From Pseudonocardia abyssalis (lineage in GTDB: Bacteria > Actinomycetota > Actinomycetes > Mycobacteriales > Pseudonocardiaceae), in NCBI RefSeq assembly GCF_019263705.2, contig NZ_JADQDK010000001.1, positions 3,906,001 to 3,970,000 of the forward strand: a DNA stretch of 64,000 bases, read 5' to 3'. A model generated the notes under the pieces. That model saw only the letters and a list, made by a program, of their open reading frames with translations, did not search any database and was not told the DNA's origin. Made by a program: the position numbers and the translations under genes. Below, piece after piece: positions 24,965-32,854 of the stretch (position 1 is the first letter of the stretch; each line of letters opens with the position of its first letter).

Positions 24965-25990
24965 ATGGAGCCGAGCCGATCGCCCGGGGGCGGGGTCCTC
25001 GCCGAGGTTCAGCCTCCGGCCGGAGCCCTCGTGCAGACGAGCGACCTGGACGAGGCGAGCGCCGCGATCTCGGAGGCCTACGCCCCGCACAAGCTGCAGA
25101 TCGCGGGCCGATCGAGCCGGCTCGACATGCGTCTGTGGACCAACGGGATGCCCGGCCTGGACTTCGGCTACATCCAACTCGGGACCGACGTCCGGCTCTA
25201 CGCGCCACCGCCCGGGTACTACGTCGTCGTGTTCGCGGGAGTGGGGCACGTGCGGGTCGGTTCGGGAAAGGGCTCGGTCGTGGCCTCGCGCGGGCGCGGC
25301 GTGGTCGTGTCCCCCCGCGAACCGGTGTTCTTCGAGGACTGGAGCCAGGACTGCCGGCTGGTCACCGCCCGCTTCGAGCCGGCGACGCTGGAGCGCGTGC
25401 TGGCCTCGCTGCTCGGCAGGTCGCTGGTCGCACCCCTCCGCTTCGACCTCGAGATGGATCTCGGGGCACCGCGCGGCGGGTCGTTCCTTCGCATCCTGCA
25501 ACTCCTGCGTTCCGAGCTGGACAGACGGGACGGCATGACGACCGATCCGGTCATGGCCGGGGGACTCGCCAGGCTGGCGATGAGCGGTCTGCTGCGGGCA
25601 CAGCCGCACAACTACGTCGATCAGCTGGACGACACCCGTCGGGTGGAACCCCCCGCGAGCATCCGCAATGCCCTGGAGCTCATCGAGACGAAGGCCGCGG
25701 AGATCGTCTCGGTGACCGAGTTGGCGACGGCGGCCGGGCTGAGCGTGCGGGCACTGGAAGACGGCTTCCGCCGGCACGTCGGAAGGCCACCCATGGCCTA
25801 CCTGCGCGAGTTCCGACTTGCTCAGATCCACGCCGAGTTGCACGCCTCGGACCCGGACCAGACCACAGTCTCCGCTGTCGCGAGACGCTGGGGGCTCAAC
25901 CACTACGGGCGGTTCACCGCGACCTACAGCGCCCGCTACGGCGTCGGCCCCGCGGAGACGTTGCGGCGATCCTCCACGACGTTCCTGTAG
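24965..25990 (+). CDS. AraC-family regulator of the adjacent aromatic-catabolic operon
   Basis: 341 residues from ATG 24965 with GGGGAGGTG 9 nt upstream. It has an N-terminal cupin-type AraC_binding_2 domain (~20-200, with the motif RGRGVVVSPREPVFF) and a C-terminal double HTH (~235-335; VTELATAAGLSVRALEDGFRRHVG and RRWGLNHYGRFTATYSARYG). This architecture is common among activators of aromatic and alkane oxidation genes. Divergent to the LLM/dioxygenase operon, which it probably activates in response to a pathway substrate. Confidence 0.9.
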   Translation: MEPSRSPGGGVLAEVQPPAGALVQTSDLDEASAAISEAYAPHKLQIAGRSSRLDMRLWTNGMPGLDFGYIQLGTDVRLYAPPPGYYVVVFAGVGHVRVGSGKGSVVASRGRGVVVSPREPVFFEDWSQDCRLVTARFEPATLERVLASLLGRSLVAPLRFDLEMDLGAPRGGSFLRILQLLRSELDRRDGMTTDPVMAGGLARLAMSGLLRAQPHNYVDQLDDTRRVEPPASIRNALELIETKAAEIVSVTELATAAGLSVRALEDGFRRHVGRPPMAYLREFRLAQIHAELHASDPDQTTVSAVARRWGLNHYGRFTATYSARYGVGPAETLRRSSTTFL

Positions 25991-26163
25991 CGACTACTGC
26001 TCTCGCCCCCTGAGCCGCGCCGGTCCGGCGAGCGGTGGCGTCAACGGGCGGATGATGATCTCGCGGGTGCAGTGGCGTGGCTGTGTGAGCGGGTCGTGAT
26101 GTACCCGTGGCGCGAAGTGGAGAGACCGCGCACCACGACCGTCGTCGTGATGGGCCACTCGGG

Positions 26164-26212
26164 CGGAGTGTTCCCGCCGGTGAGGAAGGGTGGAGCTGAG
26201 GGGATTCGAACC
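26164..26212. repeat. Left attachment-site repeat of the genomic island (partial tRNA-Ala 3' end)
   Basis: 49 bp matching 42621-42669 with three mismatches; the last 28 bp are identical and include 22 nt of the 3' end of tRNA-Ala(GGC), up to the T-loop. A downstream match continues after a 1-nt shift. This is the partial tRNA copy expected at the far end of an element integrated at the tRNA 3' end. Confidence 0.75.
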
Positions 26213-26387
26213 ACCTGACCCCTGCCCCCTTTGAGGGACCGCCACCACGACATCGCACATCCGCAGCCGCACCACGCGCTGGTGTTCGCACCACGTGATG
26301 CACCACGCCAACGTCGATGCCGGCTCAGGAACGAGCTGAGCGGGAATCCGTTCCCGGAAACGTCTCGCCCGGCCGTGCGTAGGAGAC

Positions 26388-26433
26388 AGACGAGCCCGGG
26401 CCCGCAGCCCGAGGGCTCGGCCCGGACTCGTCT
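26388..26433 (-). terminator. Hairpin terminator after the Baeyer-Villiger monooxygenase gene
   Basis: 15-bp arms (AGACGAGCCCGGGCC at 26388-26402 with 26419-26433), one G-T mismatch, 16-nt loop, just past the BVMO stop. The rest of 25991-26443 holds the att repeat and several CGCACCACG motifs but no gene. Confidence 0.7.
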
Positions 26434-26443
26434 GCGACCGCTG

Positions 26444-28069
26444 TCAGCGCCGGACGAAGGCGGGGTAGCCGTTGGCGGCTTCCTCGTCGCACTTCTGCCG
26501 GTAGGTGCCCACCCCCCCGAGGTAGGACAGCACCCGGCGCGGCTTACCGGGCACGTTCGAGCCCAGGTACCACGACGTCGTACCGGCCACCAGCGTCGCG
26601 CCGGCGACCTCGTCGTGGTGCTCGACCCAAGCGCCCTCGCCCTCCTCGGTCGGCTCGATCGTGGTCTTGCCCTCCTCGCGGAGGTCCTTGATCGCGGACG
26701 AGATCCACTCGGTCTGCTGCTGCAGGCAGGTGGTCATGTTGCACAGGGCCGCGGACGGAGCGAGCGGGACCGCCGTGGTGAGCAGGTTCGGGTAGCCGTG
26801 CTTGGCCAGGCCCATGGTCGTGCGGATGTCGCGGCCCCACTCGTCGGCGAGCTCGCGTCCCTCGCGGCCGCGGATGTCGATGCGGGTGAGCGCTCCGGTG
26901 CCGGCGTCGAACCCGGTCGCCAGGATGATCACGTCGAGTTCGTGCACGGTGCCGTCGGAGAGCTCGATGCCCTCCGGGCGGATCTGCGCGATCGGGTTGT
27001 CCCGGACGTTGACGAGGTCGACGTTGTCCTGGTGGTAGACCTCCAGGTACCCGTTCTCGAGGGGAACGCGGTGCGTCCCGAACCCGTAGTCGGTGGGAAT
27101 GAGGGTGTCGATCAGGTGCTGGTCGCCCTTCAGCCGCTCACTCATCTTGTTGCGGACGAACTCCGAGACGACGTCGCTGATCTCCTTGACGAAGAACATC
27201 TCGCCGAAGCTGGCCAGCCACAGCTTCAGCGAGCCGTCCTGGTAGCACTCCTCCAGGATCTCCTGGCGCTGCTCCGGGGTGGTGCCCTCCCAGGTGTGCT
27301 CCCACTCGAACTCCATCCCGCTGAAGGTGTGCGGGAGCTTGGCCGCCACCTCCGTGAAGCGGGCCTTGTAGGCGTCCTGGTCCGCCTGGGTGTACGTCGG
27401 GTTCTTCATCGGCAGCGTGTACTGCGGGCCGCGGGCGAAGACCGTCATGTGCCCGACCTGCGACGCGATCGTCTGAATGATCTGGATCCCGGTCGCCCCG
27501 ACGCCGACCACGCCGACCCGCTTGCCCCCTAGGTCGAGACCCTCGGCGGGGTAGGACGAGCTGAACACCAGTTCGCCCCGGAAGGTGTCGGTGCCCTCGA
27601 TGTTCTTCAGCGGCGCGGACAGCATGCCGGCGCACGAGATGAAGAACTGGGTGTCGATGACGTCGCCCTGGTCGGTGTGCACGGTCCACCGGCCGCGCTC
27701 CTCGTCGTAGTGCGCGGCGGTGATCCTGGTGTTGAACCGGATGTCGCGGCGCAGGTCGAGCCGCTCGGTCACGTACTGCAGCCACCGCTCGATCTCGGGC
27801 TGGTCGGGGAACCGCTGGCTCCAGGACCAGTCCGTGTAGAGGCTCTCGTCGAACAGGTACTGGTAGACGTGGCTCTCGGAGTCGAACCGGGCGCCCGGGT
27901 AGCGGTTCCACCACCACGTCCCGCCCACGTCGCCCGCGGCGTCGAACGCCCTCACGTTCAAGCCCTGCTCGCGCAGCTGGTGCAGCTGGTAGAGCCCGGA
28001 CACGCCGGCGCCGAGCACCACCGCGTCGAACTGCTGGACGGCCTTGTCGACCTCTGTTGCGGACGTCAT
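26444..28069 (-). CDS. Baeyer-Villiger-type flavin monooxygenase (cyclohexanone monooxygenase-like)
   Basis: 541 residues from ATG 28069, a start supported by GAAGGG upstream and by its distance to the operator shared with the SDR gene. Two Rossmann motifs (GAGVSG 20-25, GVGATG 188-193) bind FAD and NADPH, and GGTWWWNRYPGARFD (~49-63) is typical of CHMO-type BVMOs. The fingerprint FxGxxxHxxxWP reads FRGELVFSSSYP (163-174), with Phe for His and Tyr for Trp. It should turn a cyclic or linear ketone into a lactone or ester. The SDR at 30115 could make the ketone from an alcohol and the hydrolase at 30893 could open the lactone. Confidence 0.9.
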   Translation of the reverse strand: MTSATEVDKAVQQFDAVVLGAGVSGLYQLHQLREQGLNVRAFDAAGDVGGTWWWNRYPGARFDSESHVYQYLFDESLYTDWSWSQRFPDQPEIERWLQYVTERLDLRRDIRFNTRITAAHYDEERGRWTVHTDQGDVIDTQFFISCAGMLSAPLKNIEGTDTFRGELVFSSSYPAEGLDLGGKRVGVVGVGATGIQIIQTIASQVGHMTVFARGPQYTLPMKNPTYTQADQDAYKARFTEVAAKLPHTFSGMEFEWEHTWEGTTPEQRQEILEECYQDGSLKLWLASFGEMFFVKEISDVVSEFVRNKMSERLKGDQHLIDTLIPTDYGFGTHRVPLENGYLEVYHQDNVDLVNVRDNPIAQIRPEGIELSDGTVHELDVIILATGFDAGTGALTRIDIRGREGRELADEWGRDIRTTMGLAKHGYPNLLTTAVPLAPSAALCNMTTCLQQQTEWISSAIKDLREEGKTTIEPTEEGEGAWVEHHDEVAGATLVAGTTSWYLGSNVPGKPRRVLSYLGGVGTYRQKCDEEAANGYPAFVRR

Positions 28070-28119
28070 CGTCGGTGAACCCTTCGTGTGCGGCATCACG
28101 ATCGGATTCATCGTGAGCT

Positions 28120-28155
28120 GTGTCTCACGGGGTGGAGGTGTCCGATAACGGAACA
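28120..28155 (-). promoter_or_regulatory. 36-bp bipartite operator upstream of the BVMO gene
   Basis: Read on the minus strand it begins TGTTCCGTTATCGGACAC and ends CCCCGTGAGACAC, and is 29 of 36 identical to 30026-30061 upstream of the SDR gene. It lies 50 bp before the ATG at 28069. Likely target of the GAF/Fis regulator encoded next door. Confidence 0.7.
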
Positions 28156-28163
28156 TGATCGAC

Positions 28164-29978
28164 TCAGTCGGTGATCCCGTACTGGTGGATCTTGCGGTAG
28201 AGGGTGGACCTCGCGAGGCCGAGCGCCGCAGCGGAGGCCTTGCGGTTCCCCCCGGCGTCTCGCAGCGCCGCGACGATCGCGTCGCGCTCCGCCTCGTCGA
28301 CAGGTCGCAGGGGTTGCCGCGGTGCGCTCTGGCAGTAGGCGGGCAGGTCAGCGACGTCGATCGCGCCGACCGGCCGTACCCGAAGGGCGTCGACGAGGGC
28401 GCTCCGCAGCTGCTGGACGTTCCCGGGCCAGTGGTAGGCGGCGACGATGCGCTGAGCCTCCCGCGTGAGGTGGACGTCGCGGTGCGGCGCGAGTTCCGAG
28501 AGCAGGAACGTCGTCAGGGCGGGCAGATCAGCGCCGCGGTGACGCAGCGGCGGCACGGTCGCGGATGTCCCGAACAGCGTCAGCAGGGTGGGGTGCAGTC
28601 CGTCCGACCGACTCGGCTCCGCGCTCGTGGCGGCGAACAGCGGGATGTCGTCACCGGCTCCGGCGAGTCGGTCCAGGAAGGTCGTCACCGCCGCGGCCGG
28701 CACGCGATCGATGTCCCGGCAGATGTGCAGGACCGAGCCCGCCGGTCCTCCGAGGATCCGCGACGCCGCATCTCGGGGGGCTGCCGCGAGCTCGTCCGGC
28801 AGGATCTCGACGCTCTCACCTGCGGGGTGCCGCCGGCCGAACTGCTCGCGCAGCAGCGCGCAGCGGCCGCTACCCGGCTCACCGAGAACGAGGACCGCGT
28901 GACCGTGCTCCACGGCGTCGGCGACCGTGGATGAAGCTGTGCGCAACGAGGGAGAGCTGGACTCGACAGTGCGCGGACGCGGGCTCCGGAGGGATTCGTT
29001 CCCAGGCGTCGCCGGCCGACCGGCCCTGTGGGGGAACGCCGTCCCGGCAACCTCCGGGAGGACGGTGACCACGCCGACCATCCCCGCCACCTCATCACCG
29101 ACCGCGACGGTCGAGGCGCGGAACCGGACACGCACACCGGACGGCAGATCGATCCTGTCGTCGATCGTCGCGGGCCGACGCATGAGGAACCGGACGTGGC
29201 TCTCCAGACCGTCCCGATCGCTGGCGTCGAGGGCCGCCTGCAGGCGCGTGTTGGCCATGACGAGGGTAGGGCCGACCGCCAGTACGGCTTCCCGCGACCT
29301 GGCGTCGACACGGGAGTACAGGTCGAACAGCGCCTGGTGCCCCTGGTTGCGGTCCCCAAGCAGGTTGCGCTCGATGCGCGCTGCGGCCGCCTTGACCATC
29401 GAGTGCAGGATCGGGCTGGAGTGGTCGGCGAAGCAGCTGATGTCGAGCACCCCTTCGATCCGCCCCGTGAACGGATCCCGGATCGGGGCACCTGCGCACG
29501 CGAAGGACTGCAAGGTGTCGACGAAGTGCTCCGGGCCGACGATGTGCACCGACTGGCCGTACTCCAGCACCGTGCCCACGCCGTTCGTGCCCACCGCCTC
29601 CTCGGCGTAGCCGAAGCCCTGCGCGAAGCAGACGCGGTCGGTGACGCGGCCGAAGGAAGGCGAGCTGTCCTTGCGCATCAGGAGCCGGGCCCTGCCGTCG
29701 GTGAGGGCGACGCACATCGGGATGTCGGCCACTTGTTCCACCAGCTGGTCCAGCACCGGCTGGGCGCACCGCACGAGCCGCGAACCGAGATCCAGCTCGG
29801 TGCTGTACGGGCTCTCGACGACCGAGGGCTGGACTCCTCGGGAGACGCTGCGCCGCCAGGAGGCGAGGACGTGGTCCGGCACACCGCTGCGGACGGGCTC
29901 GCCGGCGCCCTCCAGGAAGTTCGCACGTGCCACGGCCAGCAGGTAGCGACGGTCCGCGGAATCGCTCACGGGCGGCAC
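28164..29978 (-). CDS. GAF-domain, Fis-type HTH activator (AcoR/MimR-like) with degenerate AAA+ core
   Basis: 604 residues. An N-terminal segment contains SWRRSVSRGV, as in AcoR-type activators. A GAF sensor follows (~70-200; EEAVGTNGVGTVLEYGQSVHIVGPEHF, with Cys residues after it), then an intermediate PAS-like region (~210-310). The shortened AAA+ region (~335-540) has a Walker-A-like GEPGSGR but no GAFTGA loop and a weak Walker B (HICRDIDRV). A Fis HTH is at the end (NRKASAAALGLARSTLYRKI). Without GAFTGA it is unlikely to remodel sigma-54 holoenzyme. It lies between BVMO and SDR genes whose promoters share a 36-bp operator, so it should control ketone catabolism. Confidence 0.88.
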   Translation of the reverse strand: MPPVSDSADRRYLLAVARANFLEGAGEPVRSGVPDHVLASWRRSVSRGVQPSVVESPYSTELDLGSRLVRCAQPVLDQLVEQVADIPMCVALTDGRARLLMRKDSSPSFGRVTDRVCFAQGFGYAEEAVGTNGVGTVLEYGQSVHIVGPEHFVDTLQSFACAGAPIRDPFTGRIEGVLDISCFADHSSPILHSMVKAAAARIERNLLGDRNQGHQALFDLYSRVDARSREAVLAVGPTLVMANTRLQAALDASDRDGLESHVRFLMRRPATIDDRIDLPSGVRVRFRASTVAVGDEVAGMVGVVTVLPEVAGTAFPHRAGRPATPGNESLRSPRPRTVESSSPSLRTASSTVADAVEHGHAVLVLGEPGSGRCALLREQFGRRHPAGESVEILPDELAAAPRDAASRILGGPAGSVLHICRDIDRVPAAAVTTFLDRLAGAGDDIPLFAATSAEPSRSDGLHPTLLTLFGTSATVPPLRHRGADLPALTTFLLSELAPHRDVHLTREAQRIVAAYHWPGNVQQLRSALVDALRVRPVGAIDVADLPAYCQSAPRQPLRPVDEAERDAIVAALRDAGGNRKASAAALGLARSTLYRKIHQYGITD

Positions 29979-30025
29979 CTCCTCGTGTCCGCACCCATCT
30001 TGCTCTCCCGTCCTGGACGGCGACG

Positions 30026-30061
30026 TGTCCCAACATCGGACACGGCCGCCCCGTGAGACAC
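30026..30061 (+). promoter_or_regulatory. 36-bp bipartite operator upstream of the SDR/hydrolase operon
   Basis: Starts with the inverted repeat TGTCC-N7-GGACA and ends CCCCGTGAGACAC, 53 bp before the SDR ATG. 29 of 36 positions match the BVMO element at 28120-28155, and the distance to the start codon is almost the same. Confidence 0.7.
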
Positions 30062-30114
30062 GTCGACAGTCGTCCTAGCTGTGCACGTACACCCATTCTC
30101 GGGAGGAAGCCCTT

Positions 30115-30882
30115 ATGGCTCGTCTCAACGGCAAGGTCGCCGTCGTCACCGGCGGCGCGAACGGTCTCGGAGCGGCCATCGCCGCCAGGTTGGCCGAGGA
30201 AGGCGCCGCGGTCGCCATCCTCGACCGTGACGAGCGGGGCCAGGACGTGGCCGAGAAGCTGACGGCGAACGGCGCCAAGGCGATCTTCAGGAGCGTCGAC
30301 GTCACCAGCGAGGACCGAGTCTCGTCGTCCCTCGCCTCCGTCGTCGAGGAGCTCGGCAGCATCACCGTGCTCGTCAACAACGCCGGTATCGAGGGCGTCA
30401 ACAAGCCGACCGACCAGCTCGACCTCGCCGACTGGGAGAAGGTCATGGCGGTCAACTCGACCGCCGTCTTCCTGTGCACCAAGCACGTGATCCCCCACAT
30501 GCGCGCCGCGGGACACGGCTCGATCGTCAACATCTCGTCGATCTACGGGATCCTCGGCGGTGCCGACATCCCCCCGTACCACGCCTCGAAGGGCGCGGTC
30601 CGCGCGATGAGCAAGAACGACGCACTCACCTACGCGCCGGAGAACATCCGGGTCAACTCGGTCCACCCCGGCTTCATCTTCACCGACATGGTCCACCGCT
30701 ACGCCAGCGAGGCCGGCCTGTCCGAGGCCGACGCCCGGGGCGCACTCGACCCCGCCCACCCGCTCGGCGGTACCGGCGACCCCGACGACATCGCCTGGGG
30801 CGTGGTCTACCTGGCCTCCGACCAGGCCAAGTGGGTCACCGGTTCCGAACTCGTCATCGACGGCGGTTACACCGCCCGCTAG
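30115..30882 (+). CDS. Short-chain dehydrogenase/reductase (secondary or cyclic alcohol dehydrogenase)
   Basis: 255 residues, ATG with GGGAGGAAG upstream. Classical SDR: TGGANGLG cofactor motif (12-19), NNAG (88-91), catalytic Ser142, Tyr155, Lys159, and an Asp after beta2 (LDRDE) favouring NAD. Closest in style to cyclohexanol or other secondary alcohol dehydrogenases. It is first in a two-gene operon with the MetX-like hydrolase, divergent from the regulator, and shares an operator with the BVMO, suggesting alcohol to ketone to lactone to hydroxy acid. Confidence 0.9.
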   Translation: MARLNGKVAVVTGGANGLGAAIAARLAEEGAAVAILDRDERGQDVAEKLTANGAKAIFRSVDVTSEDRVSSSLASVVEELGSITVLVNNAGIEGVNKPTDQLDLADWEKVMAVNSTAVFLCTKHVIPHMRAAGHGSIVNISSIYGILGGADIPPYHASKGAVRAMSKNDALTYAPENIRVNSVHPGFIFTDMVHRYASEAGLSEADARGALDPAHPLGGTGDPDDIAWGVVYLASDQAKWVTGSELVIDGGYTAR

Positions 30883-30892
30883 GAGGAACGAC

Positions 30893-31951
30893 ATGATCGA
30901 CAACCCGTACTACTCGCACGAGTTCCACGGCGACTACGACCTCATCAGTGTCGGCCGGCTCGACCTGGAGGAAGGCGGCTCGATTCCGGACTGCCAGCTC
31001 GCCGTCGCCACCTTCGGCACCCTGAACGAGGCCAAGGACAACGCCATCCTCGTCACGACCTGGTACTCGGGATCCCACCAGATCTTCCGCGACGTCTACA
31101 TCGGGTCCGACCACGCCCTGAACCCGGACGAGTACTTCATCGTCGTGATCAACCAGATCGGCGGCGGCCTCTCGACCAGCCCGCACAACGCCTCCGGGGC
31201 CAACGCCGGCATCGGCATGTCACGGTTCCCCCACGTCCGGATCGGCGACGACGTCGTGGCCCAGGAGCGGCTGCTGCGCGAGCACTACGGGATCGACACC
31301 CTGCAACTGGTGGTCGGCGGATCGATGGGTGCGCAGCAGACCTACGAGTGGATGGTCCGCTTCCCGGACAAGGTCCGGCGCGCGGCACCGATCGCGGGAA
31401 CCGCGCAGAACACGCCGCACGACTTCCTCTACACCAAGGCCCTGGTCGAGGCCATCACCTCCGATCCGGGCTTCAAGGACGGCGAGTACTCCTCCAACGC
31501 CGACGTCGTCGACGGGCTCAAGCGCCACGCCGGGATCTGGGCCGTCATGGGCTTCTCGACCGAGTTCTGGAAGCAGGAGGTGTGGCGGGCGCTGGAGTTC
31601 GAGTCCAAGGAAGCGTTCATGGCGGGCTTCCTGGAGCCCTACTTCACCGCGATGGACCCGAACGACCTGCTGTGCATGGCCTGGAAGTGGCAGCGCGGCG
31701 ACGTCGCCCGGCACACCGGCGGTGACCTCGCCGCAGCACTCGGCAGGAGCACGGCCACCACCCGGATCCTCCCGATCAACGAGGACATGTTCTTCCCCGT
31801 GCGGGACCACGAGACCGAGCAGGCTCTGACGCCGAACTCGCAGCTGCGGGTGATCGACGACGTCCTCGGCCACCTCGGGCTGTTCGGCGTGGCGCCCACC
31901 TACATCGCGCAGGTCGACCAGTACCTCAGCGAGCTCCTCGCCACCTCCTGA
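30893..31951 (+). CDS. MetX-like alpha/beta hydrolase (possible lactone/ester hydrolase)
   Basis: 352 residues, ATG 10 bp after the SDR stop, behind AGGAGG. It follows the homoserine O-acetyltransferase fold: PDCQLAVATFGTLNEAKDNAI, nucleophile Ser144 in GGSMGAQQ, Asp near INEDMFFPVRD, His in DDVLGHLGLF. Members of this family outside methionine synthesis act as esterases in catabolic clusters. In this setting it is the candidate enzyme for opening the BVMO product, or it could be an acyltransferase. Confidence 0.85.
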   Translation: MIDNPYYSHEFHGDYDLISVGRLDLEEGGSIPDCQLAVATFGTLNEAKDNAILVTTWYSGSHQIFRDVYIGSDHALNPDEYFIVVINQIGGGLSTSPHNASGANAGIGMSRFPHVRIGDDVVAQERLLREHYGIDTLQLVVGGSMGAQQTYEWMVRFPDKVRRAAPIAGTAQNTPHDFLYTKALVEAITSDPGFKDGEYSSNADVVDGLKRHAGIWAVMGFSTEFWKQEVWRALEFESKEAFMAGFLEPYFTAMDPNDLLCMAWKWQRGDVARHTGGDLAAALGRSTATTRILPINEDMFFPVRDHETEQALTPNSQLRVIDDVLGHLGLFGVAPTYIAQVDQYLSELLATS

Positions 31952-31976
31952 GCCGACGGATCGGCAGATACGACAA

Positions 31977-32024
31977 CGGGACGCCTCGGCTGCACGTCGA
32001 TGACGGGCATGCCGGGGCGTCCCG
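31977..32024 (+). terminator. Hairpin terminator of the SDR-hydrolase operon
   Basis: 13-bp arms (CGGGACGCCTCGG at 31977-31989 with 32012-32024), one G-T mismatch, just past the hydrolase stop. Confidence 0.65.
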
Positions 32025-32074
32025 ATCGCAGCGGGCCTCGGAGCGTGATCGAGAAGGCGCACTGTTGAGGTCCT

Positions 32075-32200
32075 GGGGCGACGCCGGGGCGGATTCGCAC
32101 CACCAGGCGTGAGTACCGCTGCTCCGCCACGCGACGTCCGGTCGCACCACGCGCCGCACCACGCGACCGGATCGCGCCAAGCCGTCGGGGTGAGTAGTCC
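32075..32200 (-). pseudogene. Scrap of a tyrosine recombinase gene with CGCACCACG motifs
   Basis: 32103-32121 matches 41463-41481 in the integrase gene at 18 of 19 bases, same strand, and translates to EQRYSRLVVRI against GQRYSRLARRI. Flanking bases carry several CGCACCACG motifs also found at both island ends. The rest of 32025-32397 holds no gene. Confidence 0.5.
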
Positions 32201-32397
32201 CCGCACAGTTCGAGCCGCCTTCGAGACGGAGCTGTGACGACCGTGTTCTTGCTGGCAGGCCCTCGACGACGCGACCGCCGCCTGGCTCCAGGGCCAGCCA
32301 TCGCTCAGCAGACATCCGCGCTACCGCCGACGTCCAGCAGGGCTGACCCGGCCCTCCGGCCGACCGGGGCGAGCGCGATGACGCTCCCCCACGCCCG

Positions 32398-32748
32398 TCA
32401 GGAGTCGCCCTCGATGCTGCCGGCCAGGAGCCGAGTCAGCAGGTCCGGTGCGAAGTAGTCGAGCACGTCGCGCTGCAGCTCGTAGTGAAAGAACCGGCCC
32501 TGCCGTCGCACCTTGACGAGCCCGGCCTGAGTCAGGACCTTCACGTGGTACGAGATGGTGGACTTACTGATCGGCAGCTTCTGCTCCAGCTTCGTGCAGG
32601 GGTACTCCCCCGTGGCGCCGATGAGCAGCAGCATGTCCAGCCGCGTGGGATCGGCGATCGCCTTCGCGAACGCGACGTAGGAGTCACGCAGCGAGGGGAC
32701 CGGAGGGGCGGGCGGGGAATCCGTGCTCATCGACGTCCATGCTCGCAT
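32398..32748 (-). CDS. ArsR-family transcriptional regulator
   Basis: About 116 residues from ATG 32748; starts at 32790 (GTG) and 32730 (ATG) are also possible and none has a strong ribosome site. Winged-helix pattern DPTRLDMLLLIGATGEYPCTKLEQKLPISKSTISYHVKVLTQAGLVKVRRQGRFFHYEL. No metal-binding CxC is seen, so it probably senses an organic ligand. It is divergent to the MDR oxidoreductase, with a perfect 10-bp inverted repeat between them that is its likely operator. Confidence 0.88.
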   Translation of the reverse strand: MRAWTSMSTDSPPAPPVPSLRDSYVAFAKAIADPTRLDMLLLIGATGEYPCTKLEQKLPISKSTISYHVKVLTQAGLVKVRRQGRFFHYELQRDVLDYFAPDLLTRLLAGSIEGDS

Positions 32749-32806
32749 AGCACCTCGGAGATCGACCTCCTCCGCCGTGGGCGTGGTCACGCACCCGTTG
32801 CCCAGA

Positions 32807-32844
32807 CAGTTCGATGTGTCTACGTTTCTAAGATCATCGAACTG
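32807..32844. promoter_or_regulatory. Perfect inverted repeat, likely ArsR operator
   Basis: CAGTTCGATG (32807-32816) and CATCGAACTG (32835-32844) are exact reverse complements separated by 18 bp. They end 11 bp before the MDR gene start and lie just upstream of the regulator gene. Confidence 0.7.
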
Positions 32845-32854
32845 AAGGAGTGCC

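Noticed and set aside
26185..26240. Second tRNA-Ala gene at 26.2 kb
   Set aside because: Only the 3' end and part of the T-arm are present; the rest cannot fold as a tRNA, so it is an att remnant.
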